Shown piece by piece: positions 1-5,658 of a stretch of DNA of 5,658 nt. The position numbers and the translations under genes are program-made. Source of the stretch: JBGQAS01 sp964498605 (GTDB lineage Bacteria; Chloroflexota; Anaerolineae; Anaerolineales; Anaerolineaceae); NCBI GenBank assembly GCA_964498605.1, contig CAZCHK010000094.1, positions 1 to 5,658 of the forward strand, in the 5' to 3' direction. Each line of letters starts with the position of its first letter. The stretch's first letter is position 1. The notes beneath the pieces are model-generated. The model saw only the letters and a list, made by a program, of their open reading frames with translations, searched no databases and was not told the DNA's origin.

Positions 1-102
1 CCCGCCGTACAGCTGATCATCGCCCGGCCCGCCGGTGATCTCGTTGATGCCGCCGTCACCGGTGAGTGAGTCGTTGAAATCGGAACCGATGATGTTCTCG
101 AT
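1..102 (-). repeat. RTX calcium-binding cluster 4 (truncated by the window edge)
   Basis: Residues 1853-1886. IENIIGS, NDSLTGDGGINEITGG, then GGPGDDQLYGG, the most canonical RTX turns in the window. In RTX exoproteins such clusters often sit toward the C-terminus before the secretion signal, but here the remaining length of the protein is unknown. Confidence 0.88.
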
Positions 103-237
103 ACCCGCGATCAGACCTGCCACATCGCTGGCTGAGCCGGTCTCAAGATTCACGCTGACCCCGGACGTGTAAGTCCGGTAATCGATCGTATCGATGGCGC
201 TGCCGCCGGTGTAATTCTCCAGGTCGAAGAGCTCGAA
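1..237 (-). repeat. Module 15: short form, running into the window edge
   Basis: Residues 1808-1886. Core FELFDLENYTGG, SAIDTIDYRTY (anchor 1825-1830), VSVNLETGSAS, IAGIENIIGS, then RTX cluster 4. The sequence is cut within the RTX turns, so more of the protein follows. Confidence 0.78.
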
Positions 238-3200
238 GTCGTGTCCGCCAGCGATATAGTAGTCCGGTTCCACGGCGTGGATCTCGAAGAAGGCAGCCAG
301 GTCGGCACCCGTGAATGTGTCGCCCGCGTTCGATCCACCCACCCCGGCGTCCATGTTGGCAAATCCGGCCGAAACTAGCGAAGCCGTCCCGTCGAACCCG
401 TCGGTGAGGCCCACACCGGACAGGGTGATCCAGACCGGATCGCTGATTAATTCGTAGGAGAGTGTGTCGCGTCCGCCCCGCCCGTCCAGGTGCTCGAAGG
501 AAGTGAAGGCGAAGTCAGCGCCAACGCTGCCGTTGTCCATGCCCGTCATGCGGAAGATGTCGTCACCAGGGGTCCCGAAGAGGTCATCCAGGTTGACAGT
601 GCCGATCACCAGGTTCATGTTGTTGAATCCCGTGGTCAGCCATGTGGCAGTCCCCTGGTAACCGTCCAGCGTACCGGAACCTTCCAGGGTGACCGTCACC
701 GCGCCGGGGTAATTGTGAAGATCGAGTGTGTCGCTGCCCAACCCGCCAACAAGATATTCAATGAAGAAGAAGGCAAAATTGGAGTCCACATCACCCTGGT
801 CCTGCCCGCTCAAGGTGAAGATGCTGCCGCTGCCGCGTCCGATCAGCTCATCCAGCTGCGGGCTGCCGTAGACGCCTTCAATGTTCGTGAACGTCCCCAG
901 CAGGCCTGTCGTGGATTGAACGCCGTCCAGGTTCACCGTGACCGGGTCAGCATACTGGGTGTAATCCAGCCAGTCGGTGCCAGCGCCGCCATCCAGGTCG
1001 CCGATGAAGATCGCGCTGTCAAAGAACATGAAGGTGTCGGTTCCCGTCCCACCGACAAGATTTTCGAAGGCTGAGAATTCGGCCGGGTTGGCGATCAGTC
1101 TGTAATAGTAGTAAGCCGTCTCCCGGATCTCCCAGGTGGCATCCTGGTCCATGCCGGTCAGCGTGTCGTCAGCGTCCGCGCTGCTGCCGCCAATGAAATT
1201 GTCGATGCGCGTGAAGCCGGCCAGGCAGGAGGCCGTGCCGTCAAAACCGTCCGGTGTGCTGTCCGCGGTCAGCGTGACCTGGATCGGGGCATCGGTGTAG
1301 GAGGCGTAGGTCAGCGTGTCGCTGCCATCACCCGCATCGACCTGCCCGGCAAACAGCGTCGCGCCGTTCAGGAAGGCAAACGTATCATCCTGGTTCCCGC
1401 CGTTGATGAGGGTGAAGAAGTTGAATTCGATGTCATGTCCAAGCGGATCGAAGTAGTAGCGCTTCGCGGCGCCAAACTCGAAGGTGGCGGTATGATCCGC
1501 GCCGTTGAGCGTGTCCAGGGGATGCCCGGCTCCCACTATCATGTCCATATTGGTGAAGGTCCCTGAAATGGCCGTGGCCATACCCGCGAAGCCATCGATC
1601 GTTGTGGCATCGCTGATGAGGTCAACCACGACCGGGACGACCGCTGAATAAGCCGCGTAGCTCAGCTCGTCCCGCCCACCACCGCCGTCGATGTCACCCT
1701 GGAACGTCTCCCCTTCGGTGATCGTGAAGGAATCATCCAGCATTCCGCCAATGAGAAGTTCAAAATTGGAGAAGGTCAGTGTGCGGCTGAAAGCGCCGAT
1801 CGTGCTCAGGTAGGTGCCGCTGGTCTCGCCCAGCGTCCAGGCAGCCTGCGCATCCATGCCGGTCAGGCTGTCTAGCTCGCCGGATACCAGGCTGGCGATA
1901 ATGTTGTCAATGTCATCAAAGGAGAAGAGCCCGTCGACGATGCCCTGGAAGCCGCGGTTGGTGCCCCAGTCCGTCAGCGTGACGTCGTGCACGACGCCAT
2001 CGCTGGACAGGTCGAGTGTGCTGATGTCGAGGGCGGAGAGGATGTGCTCAACGAATATGCCGGTGTGCGTGGCCGAGTTTGCCCCGGATGTGACCGTGAC
2101 CACGTTGCCGATCACCGTGGTGGTCATGGTCGCAGTGACGGCGCTGAAGTCCAGCGTGTCGTCACCCCCGAGATCAGATTCGTACACCGTTGCCGTACCC
2201 CAGCCGTCAGTGAAGATGTACAGGTCATCCCCGTCCAGCCCCGAGAGAACATCCACGCCTGTCCCGCTGCCGTATCCTTCGATGACGTTGGCACTGTCGT
2301 CTCCCGTCAGGCTGTCCGCTTCGGGGCTGCCGATGATGTTCTCGATGCGCGCCACGGAGACGACTCCGCTGGCAGTCCCGGCCGAAAGGTCAACTTCCAC
2401 ACCACTGGTCCAGCCACGGTAATCCAGTTCGTCCGTTCCGGTGTACCCATCCACGGACCCGGCAAATGCCGCCCCGTCTGCGATGATGAAGCTGTCGCCA
2501 GCCTGGCCGCCAATCAGGAGCTCAACCTGGTTGCCGCTGTGAGTCAGCAGGTTGCTCCCGCCGTACCCGCCAGTCAGGGTTGCCGTGCTGAGGGCAAAGG
2601 TCAGTCCTTGGGTAACGGCGGTGAAATCGAGCGTGTCGCTGCCACCGGAAGCGCTTTCTGTCAGGGTGTCGCCGCCAAAGTCATCCGCGAAGTAGTACGT
2701 GTCATTCCCGGTCATGCCGGCCAGTTGATCGTCCCCCGGCCCGCCAGTGATCTGGTTGTCCAGGCTGTTACCAACCAGGATGTCGGCAAAGTTGCTGCCG
2801 ACCAGGTTTTCAATACCGGTCACACTCCCGGCCGCCCCAACCCGCACACCCGAAGCTGACATGCCAGGAAGCCCTAGAAATGCGCTGCTTCCCAGGTTCA
2901 CGCCCGTCGTGCTGCCGTACCCGCTGTAATCGAGGGTATCGGTTCCGCTTCCGCCGTTGAGGGTACCGGCAAGCGCTCCCGCGCCGATAAATTCAAATGT
3001 GTCTGACGCCGCGCCGCCAACCAGATTTTCGTAGTTGGAGAATGTCAGGCTGGTACCATTCGCCTCGGTCGTTGCCGTGTGATCAGCGCTGATCGTGAAG
3101 ATGGTGTTCTCATCCGGACCGGTCAGTGTGTCACTGCTGGCGCTCGCGCTGCCCAGAAGTTCACTGATGCCGCTGAAACCACCCGCGACCGCCGCCTGCG

Positions 3201-5658
3201 TACCCGTGAAGCCGTCGGGTGTCGATCCGGTCAGGATCACGCTGCGGGCTGTCAGGTAGGCCGAGAAGTCCAGCCGGTCCGTACCCGCTCCACCCTGGAT
3301 CCAGCCAGCCAGGGTCGCATTGTTGCTGAAGACAAACTCATCCGCTCCCTCCAGGCCGCTCAGGTTCTCAAACGAGGAGAAGGCGTATCCTGCCGCCGTG
3401 CCGCTGTTGGCGGAGGTGATGGCAAAATCATCATCTCCCGTGGTTCCAATCAGCGTGTCGATCGTTGCGGGGTTACCACTGAGGCTCTCGATCCCCGTGA
3501 ATGCCCCGTTCAATCCAGTCGCAAGGCCGTTTCCAATATCGACAGTCACAGCGGAAGCGTACGCGGCGTAATTGAGTGAATCATCTCCCGCTCCAGCACC
3601 ACCTTCCACATTACCGGTAAACACTGCCGCACCCTGGAAGGCGAAGGTGTCGGAAGCGCTTCCCCCGATCAGGTCTTCAAAATTGGAGAAGGTCAGCGTG
3701 TTGACCGAAACGTATGAGTACGTGGCACCAAGGTTCCAGCTGGCGCCCTCATTCCGTCCGGTCAGGCTGTCTCCCGACGAGAGGCTTGCGATGAGGATGT
3801 TCAGGTTGTCAAAGGACTGTCCGTCGATCGTACCGGCAAAGCCGTCGTTTGGATTGGCAGAGAGTCCGCCCAGGACGACCGCGATGGGTGCAGTGTGCGC
3901 AGAGAAGTCCGCCGTGTCCGTACCCAGTCCTCCATCCAGCCCGGCGCGCAGGGTGGCGCCATCCGGGAAGATGAAGAGGTCGTCACCGTTCTTGCCGCTG
4001 ATCAGGTCCGCCCCGCCCCAGGCATTGACGATGTTGGCCTGATCGCTGCCCGTCAGGGTGTCATCGAAGAGCGAGCCGTAGATGTTCTCAACGTTGGTGA
4101 CAGTTCCGCCGACATGATCGACGATACCGCTCAACAGGTCAACGCTCACGCCGGAGCCGTAACTGCGGAAATCGATCCAGTCGCTCAACCCACCCGCGCC
4201 GTTGATGTTCCCGCTCAGACTTCCCGTTCCGCTGAAGGCAAAGATGTCGCTTCCCGCTCCGCCGCTCAGGTTCTCAAAGGAGGTGAAGGCCAGGCTGTCC
4301 GCTGTACCGCTGTCGGCGCCATCCAGTGTGAAAGTGCTTCCAGCAGCTGTCGCGACGATCGTGTCGCCGAAGGTGCTGCCGTTCACTGTTTCGATGTTCG
4401 TGAAGGAAGCCAGGCCCGTGATCGCGTTCGGCAGGTTGAGGGTGACACCTGAAGCATAGGCGGAGTAATCCAATATGTCACCGCCGCTGGACCCGTCGAT
4501 GTTCTCGAAGGAGGTGAAATCCAGTCCTGAAGATGTGAAGGCACCAGGAGCGGTCACGCCGAAGCTGTCGTCCAGGCTCGTGCCGTACACGACATCGCTG
4601 CCGGATGAACCGCTGATCAACTCGAAGTTCCGGAACGACCCGAGGCCGCTCGCGCTCATTGTTTCGAGATACACGCTGACGGGCGGTGTGTAGCTGGCGT
4701 AACTCAGCGTGTCGCGTATCGCGTGCGCGCCGCCGTCCACCGTTTCGACACCGGTGAAGCTGAAGGAGCCATTAACGCTGCCCGCGCCAAATGATGTCAT
4801 GCTGAAGACATCATCCAGGTCGGTCCCGATCAGTTCATCTCCCGCAAGGGTGCTGCCGACCATGCCTTCGATCGAAGAGAAGGTGCCGATCAGGCCGCTG
4901 GCGGTGCTGTCCTGCAAATTCACCGTCGCCGGGGCGGCGTAACCCGTGTAAATCAGGCTGTCACTACCGGCTCCGCCATCGACCGTGCCCGTGTAGCTGC
5001 CGAGGTTGACAAAGGTGAAGCTGTCTGCCAGGCTGCCGCCGATCAAGGACTCGATCGATGAGAAGGTCATGCTCTGTCCACCCGCACTGTAGCTGCTTGT
5101 CGCAGTGAATGTCCAGGACGATGCCAGGTTCGCCCCGGTCAGCGAGTCGTTCCCTGCACTTCCCGCGATCTCGTCGATGTTGCGGAATCCACCCGTGATG
5201 GCGCTGTCCGTACCGTTTAATCCGCTCGTACCAGGACCGCTTAGGAAGAGATGGCCCGCCGCTGCGTAGGCGATGAAGTCCAGCCTGTCAATGCCTGCAT
5301 TTCCATCCAGGATGCCCGTGAGCACTGCCGTTCCGCTGAACGCGAAGACATCCGCGCCCGCCCCACCCGAGATATTGCCAGTGTGACCGGTGCTGACCCT
5401 GAAGGTATCCGTCATCGTCCCGCCGGTCAGGTCCTCGAAGGAGGAAAAGTCCAGCGTGTTGATGCTCACATACTGCTCGCTGCCGTCCAGCTCCCACTGT
5501 GCGTCGGCATTGCGCCCGGTCAGTGAGTCCGCATGGATCGTGCCGAGAAGCTGGTCGATGTTGTCGAAGCTGACAACGTTAGTGCTCGCGCTCTCGTAAC
5601 CCTTGAAGCCGGCATCCAGCGTCCCCAGGCTGCCCAGGTCCGTCAGCGTGACGTGCCG
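1..5658 (-). CDS. Internal fragment of a giant RTX-like calcium-binding repeat protein (both ends missing)
   Basis: One minus-strand frame is open for all 1,886 codons and translates throughout into coherent, repetitive, beta-rich sequence, so it is the real gene; every other frame is broken. Seen: about 15 copies of a core like LTFSNFEDLIGG, 18 anchors like DTLDYSAY, linkers like FTNIETVNGS, and canonical RTX turns such as GGPGDDQLYGG. Family knowledge: GGxGxDxUx repeats bind Ca2+ and fold as parallel beta-rolls in exported proteins, folding after secretion. Composition fits export: only three Lys (residues 19, 556, 1399), one Cys (1478), about 27 Arg, and by my count well over 200 Asp plus Glu. 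No catalytic domain, membrane segment or coiled coil is visible. Inference: a surface or secreted adhesin or matrix protein. The start, signal peptide, secretion signal or cell-wall anchor are outside the window, so type I secretion versus another route cannot be judged. No frameshift or in-frame stop was found. The gene's existence is near certain; its role is a guess. Confidence 0.95.
238..513 (-). repeat. Module 14: short form, type II linker
   Basis: Residues 1716-1807. Core FAFTSFEHLDGRGGRD, anchor LSYELI (1733-1738), TLSGVGLTDGFDGTAS, GFANMDAGVGG, DTFTGADLAAFFEI, then DYYIAGGHD. The core boundary keeps the Arg-containing RTX-like turn GRGGRD. The anchor has lost its final aromatic residue. 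Confidence 0.75.
514..777 (-). repeat. Module 13: short form, hybrid linker
   Basis: Residues 1628-1715. Core FAFFFIEYLVGGLGSD goes directly to the anchor TLDLHNY (1645-1650), with no long-form hairpin. The linker starts as type II (TLDGYQGTAT, GFNNMNLVIG) and ends as type I (DLFGTPGDDIFRMTG, GSVGAD), which suggests recombination between module types. Confidence 0.75.
778..1080 (-). repeat. Module 12: long form, type I linker
   Basis: Residues 1527-1627. Core EFSAFENLVGGTGTD, TFMFFDSAIFIGDLDGG, GGAGTDWLDYTQY (anchor 1564-1569), VTVNL, FTNIEGVYGS, DELIGRGSGSIFTLSG. The type I linker ends in GDVDS before the next core. Confidence 0.8.
1081..1431 (-). repeat. Module 11: long form, type II linker, tyrosine-rich end
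   Basis: Residues 1410-1526. Core IEFNFFTLINGG, DDTFAFLNGATLFAGQVDAG, GDGSDTLTYASY (anchor 1449-1454), STPDGFDGTASCLAGF, FIGGSSADADDTLTGMD, then WEIRETAYYYYRL. It contains the only cysteine (1478) of the window and the four-tyrosine run (1516-1519). Confidence 0.8.
1432..1779 (-). repeat. Module 10: long form, type II linker
   Basis: Residues 1294-1409. Core LTFSNFELLIGG, DDSFTITEGETFQGDIDGG, GGGGRDELSYAAY (anchor 1332-1337), VPVVVDL, TIDGFAGMAT, FTNMDMIVGAG, DTLNGAD, then the aromatic strand FEFGAAKRYYFDPLG. Lys1399 falls in that strand. Confidence 0.8.
2032..2232 (-). repeat. Second unit type, copy b (LYIF...DTLDFSAV...THTGIFVEHILSA)
   Basis: Residues 1143-1209. LYIFTDGWGTATVYE, GGDDTLDFSAV (anchor 1169-1174), MTTTVIGNVVTVTSG, THTGIFVEHILSA. 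It aligns with copy a: aromatic strand, DTLDFxAV, a Thr-rich strand pair, THxG, VExxI. Its terminal ILSA replaces LIGG, and a degenerate tail follows instead of a normal hairpin. Confidence 0.72.
2146..2346 (-). repeat. RTX calcium-binding cluster 3
   Basis: Residues 1105-1171. IENIIGS, ADSLTGDDSANVIEGYG, GTGVDVLSG and LDGDDLYIF, then ESDLGGDDTLDF. VLSGLDGDDLYIF is a canonical RTX turn pair. GSGTGVD is a degenerate turn that keeps the Asp. Its lead-in matches that of cluster 4 closely (IENIIGS, DSLTGD). Confidence 0.85.
2506..2706 (-). repeat. Second unit type, copy a (TYYF...DTLDFTAV...THSGNQVELLIGG)
   Basis: Residues 985-1051. TYYFADDFGGDTLTE is an edge strand after the RTX turns. It is followed by GGSDTLDFTAV (anchor 1010-1015), LTFALSTATLTGG, and THSGNQVELLIGG. 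The ending replaces the usual LTFSNFENLxGG core, so this unit doubles as the start of module 9. It aligns over its length with copy b at 2032-2232. Confidence 0.75.
2527..3048 (-). repeat. Module 8: long core, RTX cluster and a DTYYF/THSGN unit
   Basis: Residues 871-1044. Core LTFSNYENLVGG, DTFEFIGAGALAGTLNGG, GGSGTDTLDYSGY (anchor 909-914). The linker has an insertion around FLGLPGMSASGVRVGAAG before TGIENLVGS, which opens RTX cluster 2. A second kind of unit follows, listed separately. Confidence 0.78.
2623..2814 (-). repeat. RTX calcium-binding cluster 2
   Basis: Residues 949-1012. IENLVGS, ADILVGNSLDNQITGG, then GGPGDDQLAG and GMTGNDTYYF, followed by FGGDTLTE and GGSDTLDF. GGPGDDQL and TGNDTYYF are standard RTX turns. 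The segment ITGGPGDDQL recurs exactly at the C-terminal edge of the window (cluster 4), in the same position after an IEN-GS lead-in. Confidence 0.88.
3049..3387 (-). repeat. Module 7: long form, type II linker
   Basis: Residues 758-870. Core YAFSSFENLSG, then DEFVFSNNATLAGWIQGG, RTX-like GGAGTDRLDF and anchor LDFSAY (796-801). The linker is type II: STPDGFTGT, GGFSGISELLGS, DTLTGPDENTIFTIS. The STPDGF(T/D)GT motif recurs in module 11. Confidence 0.8.
3388..3696 (-). repeat. Module 6: long form, type I linker
   Basis: Residues 655-757. Core LTFSNFEDLIGGSASDTF, hairpin FTGNVEGGAGAGDDSLNY with anchor LNYAAY (695-700), VTVDIGNG and FTGIESLSG. The type I linker has DTLIGTTGDDDFAIT. The hairpin loop has an extra AG (GGAGAGDD), a slightly lengthened RTX-like turn. 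Confidence 0.8.
3697..4293 (-). repeat. Module 5: long core, RTX cluster and attached half-module
   Basis: Residues 456-654. Core LAFTSFENLSGGAGSD, hairpin and anchor IDFRSY (495-500), then VENIYGS leading into an RTX cluster. After that cluster the array restarts without an FENLxGG core: the strand DDLFIFPDGATLRAG feeds directly into LDGGLGTDTADFSAH (583-588). A type II linker follows, with NPNDGFAG, SFDNLNILIASL, GDSLTGRN and SWNLGATYSYVS. The RTX turns thus stand where a core would be expected. Confidence 0.78.
3967..4092 (-). repeat. RTX calcium-binding cluster 1
   Basis: Residues 523-564. The order is VENIYGS, DDTLTGSDQANIVNA, WGGADLISGKNGDDLFIF. The turns GGADLIS and GKNGDDLFI fit the RTX nonapeptide, with Asp at the calcium-ligand position. 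One of only three lysines in the window (556) is here. The lead-in (I/V)ENxxGSxxxDxLTGxxxxN also opens clusters 2, 3 and 4. Confidence 0.8.
4294..4524 (-). repeat. Module 4: short form, type I linker
   Basis: Residues 379-455. Core LDFTSFENIDGSSGGD passes straight to the anchor ILDYSAY (396-401), then VTLNL, FTNIETVNGS and GDTIVAT. It ends with FTLDGADSGTADS. At 77 residues it is the most compact module in the window, again without the long-form hairpin. Confidence 0.78.
4525..4767 (-). repeat. Module 3: short form, type I linker
   Basis: Residues 298-378. The core FSFTGVETVDGG runs directly into AHAIRDTLSYASY (anchor 318-323). The DxFxFxxGxxxxGxxDGG hairpin of long modules is absent, shortening the unit to 81 residues. 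The linker FRNFELISGS, VVYGTSLDDSF is type I. Confidence 0.78.
4768..5070 (-). repeat. Module 2: long form, type I linker
   Basis: Residues 197-297. Core MTFSSIESLIGG, hairpin strand DSFTFVNLGSYTGTVDGG, RTX-like GGAGSDSLIY and anchor LIYTGY (235-240), then ATVNL. The linker is of the type I kind: FSSIEGMVGS, DELIGTDLDDVFSMT, then GAGSVNG. Type I linkers carry an IGTxxDDxF turn and a short Gly-rich strand instead of the tryptophan strand of type II. Confidence 0.8.
5071..5454 (-). repeat. Module 1: long form with an extra RTX hairpin
   Basis: Residues 69-196. Core LDFSSFEDLTGG, then an additional turn RVSTGHTGNISGGAGADVF (residues 87-105) that the other long modules lack, then the usual hairpin ILDGNAGIDRLDFIAY with its anchor at 126-131. 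The linker is type II: GFRNIDEIAGS, NDSLTG, then SWTFTATSSYSAGG. The extra turn makes this the longest simple module at 128 residues. Confidence 0.8.
5344..5367 (-). repeat. RTX nonapeptide turn in module 1 (GGAGADVF)
   Basis: Residues 98-105 read GGAGADVF, an exact match to the GGxGxDxU calcium-binding pattern. It is a single turn, not a cluster, and lies in the stretch that appears inserted relative to the other long modules. Confidence 0.7.
5455..5658 (-). repeat. Module 0: C-terminal part of an incomplete module (type II linker)
   Basis: Residues 1-68. It begins at a VTLT strand, so the LDYSAY-like anchor of this module lies upstream of the window. It then carries GFKGY, SFDNIDQLLG, DSLTGRN and the aromatic pair QWELDGSEQYVS that leads into the next core. 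I call this the type II linker (DGFxGT, then a DxLTGxD turn, then W-E-L). It is most like the half-module tail at 3697-3894 and the tail at 1780-2031, with which it shares SFD(N/D) and the LTGRN or LTGMD turn. Confidence 0.75.

Larger units (their letters stand above)
1780..2526 (-). repeat. Module 9: composite with RTX cluster, second unit copy b and an extended tail
   Basis: Residues 1045-1293, the longest unit at 249 residues. VELLIGGQAGDSF, hairpin FAGSVDGYTGTDELDYRGW (anchor 1078-1083), VEVDLSAGTASG, then IENIIGS into RTX cluster 3 and second-unit copy b. The tail has a degenerate anchor STLDLSS (L1215), HDVTLTDWGTNRGFQG, FDDIDNIIASL, DSLTGMD and AWTLGETSGTYLS. The 163-residue gap between clear anchors 1169 and 1332 is the widest in the window. 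Confidence 0.72.

Noticed and set aside
150..362. Short minus-strand open frames at 150-362, 2307-2513, 3801-3986 and 5288-5497
   Set aside because: They lie in a different frame from the coherent 1,886-codon frame and overlap it completely. Their products lack any motif.
1814..2422. + strand open frame of 202 codons in the second antisense frame, plus smaller ones at 464-661, 3320-3571, 3572-4042, 4202-4459, 4475-4693 and 4709-4942
   Set aside because: The Ser/Pro/Val-rich products are what repeats like the minus-strand modules give when read in the wrong frame. They repeat with the module period (SKEVK, SSRSVP-like strings), which marks them as shadows.
1987..2859. Long + strand open frame of 290 codons, and similar ones at 490-1074, 3079-3579, 3895-4452 and 5251-5526
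   Set aside because: They are codon-for-codon antisense to the real frame. Stops there correspond only to minus-strand codons TCA, TTA and CTA, which this gene uses rarely, so long antisense frames arise for free. Their products show no domain sense.
1..5658. CRISPR array or non-coding tandem repeat suggested by recurring phrases such as the + strand words for the FENLxGG core
   Set aside because: The recurrences are diverged, are spaced 230-750 bases apart, preserve the reading frame and amino-acid motifs better than the bases, and have no spacer-like alternation.
1..5658. Internal start sites at in-frame methionines (for example residues 82 and 197)
   Set aside because: They fall in the middle of modules, with repeat sequence continuing unbroken upstream, so nothing suggests translation starts there.
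1..5658. A defence, biosynthetic or mobile multi-gene system in the window
   Set aside because: Only one gene is present and no enzyme, nuclease, transposase or toxin catalytic motif was seen in the translation. Any such link would need the flanking DNA.

Overview
The whole window lies inside one protein-coding gene on the minus strand. I translated all 94 full lines plus the last partial line by hand. The minus-strand frame whose codons coincide with + triplets 1-3, 4-6 and so on stays open for all 1,886 codons, with no stop, no recognisable start region and no terminus. Both ends of the gene are outside the window. Residue 1 below is the codon at 5656-5658 and residue 1886 the codon at 1-3.

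The protein is a giant, modular, repeat-built, acidic and calcium-binding-like polypeptide of the RTX (hemolysin-type, GGxGxDxUx) kind. It is made of about 15 diverged copies of a roughly 80-130 residue beta-rich module. A full module has a core such as LTFSNFEDLIGG, a hairpin ending in DGGAGTDxLDYSAY, a VTVNL strand, and a linker such as FTNIExxxGSxxxDxLIG. Canonical RTX nonapeptide clusters interrupt the array at residues ~98-105, 523-564, 949-1012, 1105-1171 and 1853-1886. The rest of the array is modules of long or short form joined by two kinds of linker.

Layout from the N-terminal side (high coordinates) to the C-terminal side (low coordinates): tail of an incomplete module (5455-5658); modules 1-4 (4294-5454), the last two short; module 5 with the first full RTX cluster and a half-module (3697-4293); modules 6-7 (3049-3696); modules 8-9 carrying two RTX clusters and two copies of a distinct DTYYF...THxGxxVExLIGG unit (1780-3048); modules 10-12, long and aromatic-rich (778-1779); modules 13-15, short, ending in a fourth full RTX cluster that runs off the window (1-777).

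Organism: GC is high (roughly 55-70% in lines I sampled by eye). Such very long RTX-like proteins with FENLxGG/LDYSAY modules are, from memory, found in bacteria such as Chloroflexota, Planctomycetota and some Proteobacteria. The window alone does not decide among them. The likely job is a secreted or cell-surface structural or adhesive protein. Signal peptide, secretion signal, anchor and any catalytic domain would lie outside the window, so function and export route are not shown here. I see no second gene, RNA gene, mobile element, CRISPR array or promoter, and no support for a multi-gene system. The interest is in the module architecture.
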